From an uncultured Lachnospiraceae bacterium (GTDB lineage Bacteria > Bacillota > Clostridia > Lachnospirales > Lachnospiraceae), in contig CAJTRL010000001.1 in assembly GCA_910578715.1 (NCBI GenBank), positions 124,001 to 188,000 of the forward strand: DNA of 64,000 nucleotides, in the 5' to 3' direction. Shown one piece after another: positions 50,413 through 59,427 of this stretch. Position 1 is the stretch's first letter; each line of letters opens with the position of its first letter. Both the position numbers and the translations under genes were made by a program. Below the pieces are notes generated by a model, which made no database searches, was not told the origin of the DNA, and worked only from the letters and a program-made list of their open reading frames with translations.

Positions 50413-51330
50413 TCAGGATTCCGGGCTGAAAGGAATATTGTGCTGCGTCAGGAGATTTTTCAGATAATCTACCTGGGAAGATAGTTCGCTGATAAAGGAA
50501 GCCTGTTGCTTCGTTTTGGCTGTCAGCGCATCGATTTTCGGCAGATAAAATGCAGCTTCTTCTTTTTTCGTGCGTTCAATGATTTCAGCGGAGCTTGTGC
50601 CGCATAAGTTTAAGAGTCCTTCACATACCATAGCAGATTCTCCTTTCGATTTGATGTTGGCATTTGATAACTGGTGTAAGTACCTGATATATATTTCCTC
50701 TTCCTGGTGGAGCCTGTAATCGTTGACAAGTTTTTGAATCATCTGTGTATCGTGCAGGCGATTGGTTAAGCAGCGCAGATAGAGGCTGTCGTCGGATGAT
50801 AATTCCGGGGTGACGATAATCTGTGCAGGAAATATCTCTTTACTGATATGATATACCCCGGACGCGGATTTTTCAACCACTAATTTTCGTTTTTTTGTCA
50901 AATATTTTATCAGCTTTTCAGGATAATGCAGACAAAGGAAGGACAGGCTGATATCGGTATTGCTGTACTGTCCCGTTTTACCGGACTGGTCGATGAGAAA
51001 ACAGGCGTAACCGATGGTTTTATAATAGCAGTCCGTATTGAGAGAAGAGCCGAGTCCTTTTATCTCAAAGAGGTTGAATGTCCTGAAGATTTGGGCGATA
51101 TCTTTGGAAATCGTCAGATTAGACAGCTTTTTAATCAGAAGCAAATCAATTCGGAGGCCTTTTTTTCCAAGAGGATATTCGGTTAGAAATTCAAGAAGAT
51201 AGCTGTAATCGCGTAAGTCAATCTGCAGAGCGCAGACGGCGGCTTCATGCCAGTTGGTATTTTGTTTTCTGTCAGATGATTTCGGGGCTTTTTCCGAGAA
51301 AGCCGGAGAGGTGTTTTGCGGATAAGACAT
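50413..51330 (-). CDS. PD-(D/E)XK nuclease-like protein, unknown role
   Basis: 305 residues. The stretch RIDLLLIKK...FRTFNLFEIKG places an Asp and an ExK pair as in PD-(D/E)XK nucleases of the Rpn type. The middle (LYLRCLTNRLHDTQMIQKLVNDY) and the ESAMVCEGLLNLCGTSS segment recur in a family common in Lachnospiraceae that is often misnamed. A C-terminal coiled coil follows. Function unproven; such proteins may derive from mobile elements. Confidence 0.6.
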   Translation of the reverse strand: MSYPQNTSPAFSEKAPKSSDRKQNTNWHEAAVCALQIDLRDYSYLLEFLTEYPLGKKGLRIDLLLIKKLSNLTISKDIAQIFRTFNLFEIKGLGSSLNTDCYYKTIGYACFLIDQSGKTGQYSNTDISLSFLCLHYPEKLIKYLTKKRKLVVEKSASGVYHISKEIFPAQIIVTPELSSDDSLYLRCLTNRLHDTQMIQKLVNDYRLHQEEEIYIRYLHQLSNANIKSKGESAMVCEGLLNLCGTSSAEIIERTKKEEAAFYLPKIDALTAKTKQQASFISELSSQVDYLKNLLTQHNIPFSPES

Positions 51331-51696
51331 AGAAAGAACCTTTCGTAATTTAGACAGAGCGGAATACTCAGTAGAAAGCGGTGTGAAACGAGGTTTTACG
51401 ATGAAAATGTGCTGTATAAAATATTTATAGCATAAAAAATAGAATCGTGCAAAAGATTTGCACCAGATGGATGTAGAAAAAATAAAGACTTAATTTCGAT
51501 AAATTAAATAGAATATCAAAATATTGTATCAATGTGTAACAGAAGAACCAGTAAAAAACTAAATATGGTATTGTGCATATTTTCAAACGCTTATCGCGAA
51601 AATGTTTTTCACCCAGGCGTTGCTTTTCTCCCCAAAAAACGGATATGCTGAAAGAAAAGATTTTTCGGAATTCAATCCGGCGCAGATATGAAATTG

Positions 51697-51798
51697 ATGG
51701 CAAGGACAATCGGAATCCGAAATCAGGATTTTGAGACAATACGGCAGAAGGGATATTTTTATATCGATAAAACGCTTTCTGCGGGAAAAAAGTATTAA
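51697..51798 (+). pseudogene. 5' remnant of an AAA-ATPase/PD-(D/E)XK family gene
   Basis: The 33-codon frame begins MARTIGIRNQDFETIRQKGY and continues FYIDKTL, closely matching the start of the broken gene at 19679, then stops. The surrounding 51331-51897 is AT-rich and holds no other gene that I can support. Confidence 0.75.
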
Positions 51799-51897
51799 TT
51801 GGCACATCATAAATATAATAATGAAAAAAAAACAGGTGCAAAGTTACTGAAACGAATTTTGCACCTGTCTGTTTATTCTTTTATTTCGTGCTGGTAA

Positions 51898-52965
51898 TCA
51901 GTACACCATCGCCTTCTCTTCCCCATTCAGCACGCGCAGACCACCCTGTACGAGCGCAAGCAGTTCGTCTTCGCCGGGATAAACGGTCATGGGTGCAATC
52001 CATTCCGCTTTTTCCTTTAAGCCGGCAACAACGACTTTGTCGTAAGCGATACCGCCGGTTACGATAATCTGGTCTACCTTGCCCTTTAAAACGCAGGCCA
52101 TTGCGCCGATGTCTTTTGCAACCTGGGTGATGAATGCTTCGCGTACTTCTGCGGCTTTTGCATCGCCGCCCTGTACCATTTTTTCCACATCCCGCATGTC
52201 GTTTGTGCCGCAGTAAGCGTTGAAACCGCCGTTGCCGACGAATTTCTTATAAACCTCTTTCTCGGTATATTTTCCGGAGAAGCACAGCTTAATCAACGCG
52301 CCGCTCTGAACTGCGCCCGCTCTTTCCGGGGAAAATGCGCCGTCGCCGTCGAGGGCGTTGAATACGTCAACAACACGGCCCTGTCTGTGTGCGCCGACGG
52401 AAACGCCGCCGCCCATATGAACGACAACCAGATTCAGAGAATCGTATGCTCTGCCTGTTTCTTTGGCATAACGTTTTGCCACCGCCTTCTGGTTCAGCGC
52501 ATGGAATACGCTGGTTCTCGGCAGTTCGGGAACGCCGGAATATCTGGAAACGGGTTCCAGTTCGTCTACCACGACAGGGTCAACAATATAAGAAGGAACG
52601 CCGATGGAATCGGCAATCTCTTTTGCAAGGATGCCGCCCAGGTTGGAAGCGTGCTGTCCCTGTACGCCGATTTTCAAATCGGCTAACAGTGCGTCGCTTA
52701 CCTCATAGGTTCCGCCCGGAATCGGCTTTAACATGCCGCCGCGGCCGACTACCATGTTTAAGGAGTTGATGTCGAAATCCTTTTCTTTTAACAGATTAAC
52801 GATGATATCCTTTCGGAAATCTTTCTGGTCTACGATGGAAGCATACTGGGCGATTTCCTCCGTGGAATGCCGCAGCGTTTCCTCAAACAGCAGTGTTTCG
52901 TCTTCAAATACACCGATTTTGGTGGAGGTGGAGCCGGGATTGATAATTAAACTTTTAACAGACAT
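51898..52965 (-). CDS. buk: Butyrate kinase
   Basis: 355 residues, acetokinase family. Signatures are INPGSTSTKIGVF (phosphate loop 1), VVHMGGGVSVGAH and FNALDGDGAFSPERAG, with VTGGIAYD near the end. It forms ATP and butyrate from butyryl phosphate, the last step of butyrate fermentation. It lies 33 bases after ptb in the same operon. Confidence 0.96.
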   Translation of the reverse strand: MSVKSLIINPGSTSTKIGVFEDETLLFEETLRHSTEEIAQYASIVDQKDFRKDIIVNLLKEKDFDINSLNMVVGRGGMLKPIPGGTYEVSDALLADLKIGVQGQHASNLGGILAKEIADSIGVPSYIVDPVVVDELEPVSRYSGVPELPRTSVFHALNQKAVAKRYAKETGRAYDSLNLVVVHMGGGVSVGAHRQGRVVDVFNALDGDGAFSPERAGAVQSGALIKLCFSGKYTEKEVYKKFVGNGGFNAYCGTNDMRDVEKMVQGGDAKAAEVREAFITQVAKDIGAMACVLKGKVDQIIVTGGIAYDKVVVAGLKEKAEWIAPMTVYPGEDELLALVQGGLRVLNGEEKAMVY

Positions 52966-52998
52966 TTTTTGTTCCGCCTTTCCTGATTCTTAAGATTT

Positions 52999-53919
52999 TC
53001 AGTTCTTTTTCTGCATGCTTTCCGCGACGACGGCGCCGAGTGCGATGGAGTTGACTTTTGTCTCGAAATCATCCGAACGGGAAGTCAGAATTACAGGAGC
53101 TTTTGTCCCGGTCAGGATGTTGCCGTTCTTTACTTTTGCCGTATGTACCAGACATTTATAAACGAGGTTGCCGGCATGAATATCGGGGAAAAGAAGGATA
53201 TCCGCGTCGCCGACGATTTTCCGGTCTTCGGCATGTTTGTGCTTCGCGGCTTCCGCGTCGATGGCAAGGTCTAAGGAAAGCGGACCGTCGATGATACAGC
53301 CGGTGATTTTGCCTTCCTCACACATTTTGGTAAGTTCCGCCGCATCTACGGTGACGGGCATTTTCGGATTGACAACTTCCACAGCCGCAAGAGGCGCTAC
53401 CTTTGGGTTGGGAATGCCGCATGCGTGGCATACCTCCACGGTATTTTCCACGATATGTACTTTTTCCTCCAGGGAAGGGTAAGTCATGAAAGCAACGTCC
53501 GATAAGAACAAAAGGTGGTCGATGCCTTCGATTTCAAATACGCATACATGGGACAGGGTTTTGCCGGTGCGCAGACCGACTTCTTTATCCAGTACGCTTT
53601 TTAAGAAGGATTTCGTATCGATGAGCCCCTTCATGTACATGTCGGCTTTTCCGGTATGTACCAGTTCTACCGCTTTTAACGCGGCCGTATAGTCATCTTT
53701 TTCGTCAATGATTTCATATCCGCTTAAATCCATATTTTCGGAAGCGGCAATTTCTTTAATCTTGTCCGCATCGCCGACAAGAATCGCTTCTGCGATATTC
53801 CGCTCCTTTGCTGCCTTTACCGCCTCTAAAACGGCGCTGTCCTGTGCGACCGCAACGGCCACTTTTTTGACGCTGCAGTCAGCTACCTTTGAGATTAGGT
53901 CCTCAAAACTCTTGCTCAT
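52999..53919 (-). CDS. ptb: Phosphate butyryltransferase
   Basis: 306 residues, phosphotransacetylase fold (EAILVGDADKIKEIAA, then DILLFPDIHAGNLVYKCL and APVILTSRSDDFETKVNSIALGA). It converts butyryl-CoA to butyryl phosphate, which buk uses. GAAAGGAG precedes the ATG. The gene is divergent from secA. Confidence 0.96.
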   Translation of the reverse strand: MSKSFEDLISKVADCSVKKVAVAVAQDSAVLEAVKAAKERNIAEAILVGDADKIKEIAASENMDLSGYEIIDEKDDYTAALKAVELVHTGKADMYMKGLIDTKSFLKSVLDKEVGLRTGKTLSHVCVFEIEGIDHLLFLSDVAFMTYPSLEEKVHIVENTVEVCHACGIPNPKVAPLAAVEVVNPKMPVTVDAAELTKMCEEGKITGCIIDGPLSLDLAIDAEAAKHKHAEDRKIVGDADILLFPDIHAGNLVYKCLVHTAKVKNGNILTGTKAPVILTSRSDDFETKVNSIALGAVVAESMQKKN

Positions 53920-53952
53920 TTTATCATTCTGCTCCTTTCATAACTTACCATG

Positions 53953-54010
53953 CGAAATGCCATTTCGGACATTTTTTATACTTTATAAATAGTAACACTT
54001 CCATGCGCAA
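53953..54010 (-). promoter_or_regulatory. ptb-buk promoter with palindrome
   Basis: On the minus strand TTGCGC (54005-54010) and TATAAA (53982-53987) are 17 bases apart. A palindrome CGAAATG-C-CATTTCG (53953-53967) follows in the untranslated leader and may be an operator. Confidence 0.55.
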
Positions 54011-54065
54011 AAATCAAACGCTAAATGCGCGATAATACTGTAAAATGCGGTAAATGCTGAAAAGG

Positions 54066-54094
54066 TTGAATTTCAGATTTAAATCTGCTACAAT
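54066..54094 (+). promoter_or_regulatory. secA promoter with palindrome in the spacer
   Basis: TTGAAT (54066-54071) and TACAAT (54089-54094), 17 bases apart. The spacer holds the perfect palindrome CAGATTTAAATCTG (54074-54087). Confidence 0.6.
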
Positions 54095-54150
54095 AAGACT
54101 CGGTATTATCCGATAGGAGTGCCCTTTTATGTGGGCAGATTGGAGCGGAC

Positions 54151-56715
54151 ATGGGTGTAATACAGAAAGTTTTTGGAACGCACAGCGAAAGAGAAATTAA
54201 GAGAATCGAAGGACTGGTCAATAAAATCGAGTCCCTCCGGGATTCTATGATGGCGCTTGGCGATGAGCAGTTAAAGGACAAGACTGCCGAATTTAAGAAA
54301 CGCTTAAACGAAGGAGAGACCCTGGACGACCTGCTGCCGGAGGCCTATGCGGTGGTGCGGGAAGCAGCAAGGCGTGTGCTGAAAACAGAGCATTACCGGG
54401 TACAGCTGATTGGCGGCATTGTGCTTCATCAGGGGCGCATCGCGGAAATGAAAACAGGTGAAGGAAAGACACAGACCTGTCTTTTGCCGGCTTATCTGAA
54501 TGCGCTGGAAGGTAAAGGAGTGCATGTCGTTACCGTCAACGATTATCTGGCAAAGCGTGATGCCGAATGGATGGGGCAGGTGCATGAATTTCTGGGGTTG
54601 AAAGTCGGGGTTGTGTTAAACAGCATGAAATCCGACGAGCGGCGGGAAGCCTATCGGTGCGATATCACTTATGTGACGAATAACGAACTCGGTTTTGATT
54701 ATCTGCGGGACAACATGGTTATTTATAAAGAACAGCTCGTGCTCCGGGATTTGCATTATGCGATTATCGACGAAGTCGATTCCGTTTTGATAGACGAGGC
54801 GCGGACGCCGCTTATTATTTCCGGACAGAGCGGAAAATCTACTAAGCTGTATGAAGCCTGTGATATTCTGGCAAGGCAGCTGACCCGTGGGGAAGATATG
54901 GAAGCGCTTTCCAAGATGGATGCCATCATGGGAATCGAGCGGGAAGAAACGGGCGATTTTATTGTCAATGAGAAGGATAAGGTGGTTAATCTGACCGCCC
55001 AGGGCGTATCGAAAGTGGAACGCTTTTTCCAGATAGAAAATCTGGCAGACCCGGAAAATATCGAAATCCAGCATAATATCATTCTGGCGCTGCGGGCGCA
55101 CAATCTGATGTTCCGCGACCAGGATTATGTGGTAAAAGACGAACAGGTTCTGATTGTCGATGAATTTACGGGGCGTATTATGCCGGGCAGACGTTATTCG
55201 GACGGTCTGCATCAGGCAATCGAAGCCAAAGAACATGTGAAGGTTAAAAGAGAGAGTAAAACGTTAGCGACTATTACGTTCCAGAACTTTTTTAATAAAT
55301 TTGAGAAAAAAGCGGGTATGACGGGTACCGCGCTGACAGAGGAAAAAGAGTTTCGGGATATTTACGGCATGGATGTTGTAGAGGTTCCGACAAATAAGCC
55401 GATTGCAAGAATTGACCAGCAGGATGCGGTATACAAGACGAGAAGAGAAAAGCTGAACGCGATTCTGGACGCCATTGTGGAAGCCCACCGCAAGAGTCAG
55501 CCTGTGCTGGTCGGCACGATTACCATCGAGGCCTCGGAAGAACTGAGCGCTCTTTTGAAAAAGAGAGGTATCGAGCACAAGGTACTGAATGCCAAGTTCC
55601 ATGAGCTGGAAGCGGAAATCGTAGCGGACGCGGGTATTCACGGCGCGGTAACCATCGCGACCAATATGGCGGGACGTGGTACGGATATTAAGCTGGACGA
55701 CGAAGCGAGAGCGGCGGGCGGCCTGAAAATTATCGGTACGGAAAGGCATGAGTCGAGACGGATTGACAATCAGCTCCGCGGCCGTTCTGGACGGCAGGGC
55801 GACGCCGGAGAATCCAAGTTCTATATTTCGCTGGAGGACGATTTGATGCGTCTGTTCGGCTCCGAAAGAATGATTAGCATGTTCAACACGCTCGGCATCC
55901 CGGAGGGCCAGGAAATCGAGCACAAGGCATTGACGAAGGCGATTGAGACTGCACAGAAGAAGATAGAGAGCAATAACTTCGGTATCAGAAAGAATCTGCT
56001 TGAATATGACCAGGTCATGAACGAGCAGCGTGAAATTATCTATGAAGAAAGAAGACGCGTTTTAAACGGCGAGAGCATGCGGGATGCCATCTATAAGATG
56101 ATTACCGATATTGTGGAAAACTGCATTGATATCTCCATCGGGGATGACAATGATTTCGAGGAATGGGATTTCAACGAGCTGAACACGCTTCTGCTTCCGA
56201 CCATACCGTTACAGCCCGTTACGGCGGAAAGGGTATTGAAGCCGAAAAAGAACAGCTTAAAACAGCAGTTAAAAGAAGAAGCGGTCAAGCTCTATGAAAG
56301 CAAGGAAGCGGAATTCCCGGAGCCGGAAGCGATTCGGGAAATCGAGCGTGTCATTTTATTAAAAGTTATCGACAGAAAATGGATGGACCATATCGACGAT
56401 ATGGACCAGCTGCGTCAGGGCGTCGGTTTACAGGCATACGGCCAGAGAGACCCGCTTGTGGAATATAAGCTGAGCGGTTATGAAATGTTCGACGAGATGA
56501 CGCAGAATATCAGAGAAGAGACCGTGCGCCTGTTGTTCCGCGTGCGCATCGAGCAGAAAGTGGAGCGGGAACAGGTAGCGAAAGTGACCGGAACGAATAA
56601 AGACGATTCCGCGCCCAAAGGCCCGGTAAAACGCGCGGAAGCAAAGGTATATCCGAACGACCCGTGTCCGTGCGGTTCCGGGAAAAAATATAAGCAGTGC
56701 TGCGGGAGAAAATAA
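54151..56715 (+). CDS. secA: Preprotein translocase ATPase SecA
   Basis: 854 residues. Walker A is MKTGEGKTQT (about 100-109), the DEAD-type box is IIDEVDSVLIDEARTPLIISG, and helicase motifs NMAGRGTDIKL and QLRGRSGRQGD follow. The C-terminus carries the zinc-binding SecB-type tail DPCPCGSGKKYKQCC. It drives proteins through SecYEG. GGAGCGGAC precedes the ATG. Confidence 0.98.
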   Translation: MGVIQKVFGTHSEREIKRIEGLVNKIESLRDSMMALGDEQLKDKTAEFKKRLNEGETLDDLLPEAYAVVREAARRVLKTEHYRVQLIGGIVLHQGRIAEMKTGEGKTQTCLLPAYLNALEGKGVHVVTVNDYLAKRDAEWMGQVHEFLGLKVGVVLNSMKSDERREAYRCDITYVTNNELGFDYLRDNMVIYKEQLVLRDLHYAIIDEVDSVLIDEARTPLIISGQSGKSTKLYEACDILARQLTRGEDMEALSKMDAIMGIEREETGDFIVNEKDKVVNLTAQGVSKVERFFQIENLADPENIEIQHNIILALRAHNLMFRDQDYVVKDEQVLIVDEFTGRIMPGRRYSDGLHQAIEAKEHVKVKRESKTLATITFQNFFNKFEKKAGMTGTALTEEKEFRDIYGMDVVEVPTNKPIARIDQQDAVYKTRREKLNAILDAIVEAHRKSQPVLVGTITIEASEELSALLKKRGIEHKVLNAKFHELEAEIVADAGIHGAVTIATNMAGRGTDIKLDDEARAAGGLKIIGTERHESRRIDNQLRGRSGRQGDAGESKFYISLEDDLMRLFGSERMISMFNTLGIPEGQEIEHKALTKAIETAQKKIESNNFGIRKNLLEYDQVMNEQREIIYEERRRVLNGESMRDAIYKMITDIVENCIDISIGDDNDFEEWDFNELNTLLLPTIPLQPVTAERVLKPKKNSLKQQLKEEAVKLYESKEAEFPEPEAIREIERVILLKVIDRKWMDHIDDMDQLRQGVGLQAYGQRDPLVEYKLSGYEMFDEMTQNIREETVRLLFRVRIEQKVEREQVAKVTGTNKDDSAPKGPVKRAEAKVYPNDPCPCGSGKKYKQCCGRK

Positions 56716-56736
56716 AGTGGCATAAATTTTGCCTGA

Positions 56737-56760
56737 AAGAATCGCCTGGGGGCGATTCTT
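56737..56760. other. Hairpin between secA and prfB
   Basis: A perfect 10-bp stem, AAGAATCGCC/GGCGATTCTT, with loop TGGG but without a T tract. Confidence 0.65.
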
Positions 56761-56827
56761 CCGGGTAGATGGAACAAGATAATTTGCAGGAATTAGCGAA
56801 GAAAGAGAATGAAAGAAGGTGACGTTA

Positions 56828-57938
56828 TTGGTTGAATTAGACAACATGAAGTTCGAGCTTCAGGGTTATGAAAGTCCATTAGCGGAAGTGAGGGATTCAC
56901 TTTAACTTAGCAGATAAGGAGAAGCGAATCGAAGAGCTGGAAATGGAAATGCAGGAACCCGGTTTCTGGGATGACCCGGAGAAATCCAACCAGAAAATGC
57001 GGGAGGCCAAGAACCTGAAAGATACGGTTGAGACCGTCAGGGGACTTGAGAATCAGTATGAAGATATTATGACGCTGATTGAGATGGGATATGAGGACAA
57101 TGACCCTGCGATTATCCCGGATATCAGCGAAGAACTGGAAAACTTTAAGAAGATTTTCGAGGAAATTCGGGTAAGCACGCTGCTTTCCGGAGAGTATGAC
57201 AGAAATAACGCGATTCTGCGGCTGAATGCGGGTGCGGGCGGAACGGAAAGCTGTGACTGGTGCAGTATGCTGTACCGCATGTATACGAGATGGGCGGAGC
57301 GGAAGGGTTTCGCGCTGGAAGTGCTGGACTATCTGGACGGCGACGAGGCGGGCATCAAATCCGTTACATTCCAGATTAACGGAGAAAACGCCTACGGTTA
57401 TCTGAAATCAGAAAAAGGCGTGCACAGGCTCGTGCGGATATCGCCTTTTAACGCCCAGGGAAAACGGCAGACCTCCTTCGTATCGCTCGACGTTATGCCG
57501 GATATCGAGGAAGATGTGGATGTGGAAATCAAGGACGAGGATATCCGCGTCGATACTTACCGAAGCAGCGGCGCAGGCGGACAGCACATTAATAAGACAT
57601 CTTCGGCAATCCGAATCACCCATTTTCCGACGGGGATTGTTGTAACCTGTCAGAATGAACGAAGCCAGCATATGAACAAGGATAAGGCGATGCAGATGCT
57701 GAAGGCCAAGCTGTATATGCTGAAACAGGAAGAAAATGCCGAAAAGCTCTCGGATATCCGGGGAGACGTCAAAGAAATCGGATGGGGAAACCAGATTCGT
57801 TCCTATGTCATGCAGCCCTATACGATGGTCAAGGACCACAGAACAAACGAAGAATCAGGCAATGTAGATGCGGTAATGGACGGAGCCTTAGACCCGTTCA
57901 TCAATGCTTATCTGAAATGGAAAAGCGCCGGGAATTAA
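56828..57938 (+). CDS. prfB: Peptide chain release factor 2, programmed +1 frameshift at a UAA
   Basis: A TTG start after GAAGGTGA gives VELDNMKFELQGYESPLAEVRDSL, then an in-frame TAA at 56903-56905. The site reads AGGGA-TTCA-CTT-TAA-C: a Shine-Dalgarno-like AGGG, the slippery CTT-T, then the stop. Shifting +1 continues NLADKEKRIEELEMEMQEPG to the end, as in all RF2 proteins. The body holds the SPF anticodon-like tripeptide (RISPFNAQGKR) and GGQ (SGAGGQHINKT). It ends translation at UGA and UAA. The usual frameshift stop is UGA, so UAA here is unusual. About 369 residues in full. Confidence 0.93.
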
Positions 57939-57954
57939 GATTCCGGCGCTTTTT
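57921..57954. terminator. Bidirectional terminator inside the overlapping gene ends
   Basis: AAAAGCGCCGG..AAT pairs with ATTCCGGCGCTTTT. It contains the stop codons of prfB and of the convergent DUF975 gene, with A run before and T run after. Confidence 0.85.
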
Positions 57955-58687
57955 GCGTCTGCTGTTTCTGAATTAAATCAAGGAAAAATTCCGAACAGGC
58001 AGTATTGATATAGGGCATCAGCCAGAAAAAAGCAATTCCGCAGGAGAGCGAGCCTAAAAGCATCAGCGGAATAAATCCGGCCATCAGATAGAAAAATCTT
58101 CCTTTGCTGCCTTTCATCAGTTTGCGGCTCATGGACAATAATTCTCTGGCGGAATAGTTTGGGAAGTCATGAAGCAGGAAAAAGACCTGTGAGTAAATCA
58201 GGGATATCATGACCCAGATAACGCCGTATAATATGAATGACAAATAATATAACAGTGTCAGCGCCGCATTCTGCGGATAACTTAGCAGCAGAAAATTAAA
58301 AACCGTCATTGGCAGCATTCCGAGATAGAACCATACGGAACGATACAGCTGAATGAGAAGCGCTTTGTCCGGAAACAGTTTGAAACCGTAGAAAATATCA
58401 TTGACCGTAATGGGTCTGCCACAGGAAATTTTCAGATATAAAAAACTCTGACCTGAAAGGAACAGTCCGCTTAATACGGAAATGGCAAAGGAAATCAGGA
58501 AATTTAAAATAGCGCCGATAACCGTTGTAATGTCAAGAAACATCGTAAAAAAAAGCGTTGCAAAAGTCGTTATTATCGAGACGATGACGCTTGCCCCAAT
58601 CGCGGTTCCATAATTGCCGAACATATGCTCTCTGGCAAGTCCTTTGATTTCTACGGATGATTTATAAGTGTTCATAATAGTATCCAT
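57935..58687 (-). CDS. DUF975-like membrane protein
   Basis: 250 residues, about five to six helices. The N-terminal SSVEIKGLAREHMFGNYGTAIGASVIVS and the internal FPNYSARELLSMSRKLMKGSKGRFF are DUF975 hallmarks. Function unknown. It overlaps the end of prfB by 4 bases. Confidence 0.85.
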   Translation of the reverse strand: MDTIMNTYKSSVEIKGLAREHMFGNYGTAIGASVIVSIITTFATLFFTMFLDITTVIGAILNFLISFAISVLSGLFLSGQSFLYLKISCGRPITVNDIFYGFKLFPDKALLIQLYRSVWFYLGMLPMTVFNFLLLSYPQNAALTLLYYLSFILYGVIWVMISLIYSQVFFLLHDFPNYSARELLSMSRKLMKGSKGRFFYLMAGFIPLMLLGSLSCGIAFFWLMPYINTACSEFFLDLIQKQQTQKAPES

Positions 58688-58727
58688 GCCTTTCTTCCAA
58701 CTTGCGATATTGTAACTGACAACCCAT

Positions 58728-58781
58728 GCAGAATGGTCGTCAGGACATTCTGCAATGTGAAGAAGCTCTGCTTCCCTTCAC
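58728..58781. other. Hairpins downstream of the metallopeptidase-like gene
   Basis: GCAGAATG/CATTCTGC (58728-58753) and GTGAAG..CTTCAC (58757-58781), within an outer CGATATTG/CAATATCG pair. No T tract. Confidence 0.5.
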
Positions 58782-58783
58782 AA

Positions 58784-59287
58784 TCAGCATGCAATATCGA
58801 CATTCATCCCAAGATACTTGTTTGTAGCATCCGAGGACTTCATTTCTTTCTGATAAGGATTTTCTTCATTGTAATATTTTATCTGTGTCGCAGTCGTGCC
58901 GCCGGATACATAAGTGCGCCCGCATTCCGGGCAGACCGCCGTATGGATGGCAACGTTACAGGACACTACTTTACCGTTGTTTTCTTCCGCTTTTTTATAG
59001 GCGTTGGAGACATGCTCCTGTTCGTGGCTTCTGACTCTGGACGCCGCCGCGTTCGGAGAAATGTGCGCCGCCGCTTTGAACGATACCATTTCATCGGAAC
59101 CGTCCTGATATTTCCGGTTTTTACAGGTCTCGCATTCCGCGGGCGATGACTCTCTTCCCGCCTGTTTTTCGGTGGATTCACCGGGATTACGGACGATTCT
59201 TGCGCCAACGTCTTCTTCAGGCGTCATCTGCATGGCGCCCGCATATCCTTCATAAGCATAAGATAAACTGCCGATTCCGTTTATCAT
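58784..59287 (-). CDS. HExxH-containing protein, SprA-related metallopeptidase-like
   Basis: 167 residues. The core SRVRSHEQEHVSNAYKKAEENNGKVV contains HEQEH, an HExxH zinc motif in the context typical of the SprA-related family (PF12118-like). Two CxxC pairs (CETCKNRKY; CPECGRTY) could bind another metal. It has no signal peptide and is short, so secretion or activity is uncertain. Confidence 0.65.
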   Translation of the reverse strand: MINGIGSLSYAYEGYAGAMQMTPEEDVGARIVRNPGESTEKQAGRESSPAECETCKNRKYQDGSDEMVSFKAAAHISPNAAASRVRSHEQEHVSNAYKKAEENNGKVVSCNVAIHTAVCPECGRTYVSGGTTATQIKYYNEENPYQKEMKSSDATNKYLGMNVDIAC

Positions 59288-59347
59288 AAAACTGCCTCCT
59301 TTTTGCCCTGATATTTCGTCTTATCGATTATTTCCGCGAGCAACGAG

Positions 59348-59427
59348 CCAAAGTCATGCTTGCATGAATTTGGCGACTGCCGCGAGGGTGTAATACTCCA
59401 CAGCTTGCTGCGGGGTATTACACTCTC
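59348..59427. other. Hairpins after the DUF4190 gene
   Basis: CCAAAGTCATGC/GCATGAATTTGG (59348-59373), then a long stem GAGGGTGTAATAC..GTATTACACTCTC (59384-59427) with a TT-centred loop that includes the stop codon of the minus-strand gene. No T tract on either side. Confidence 0.65.
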
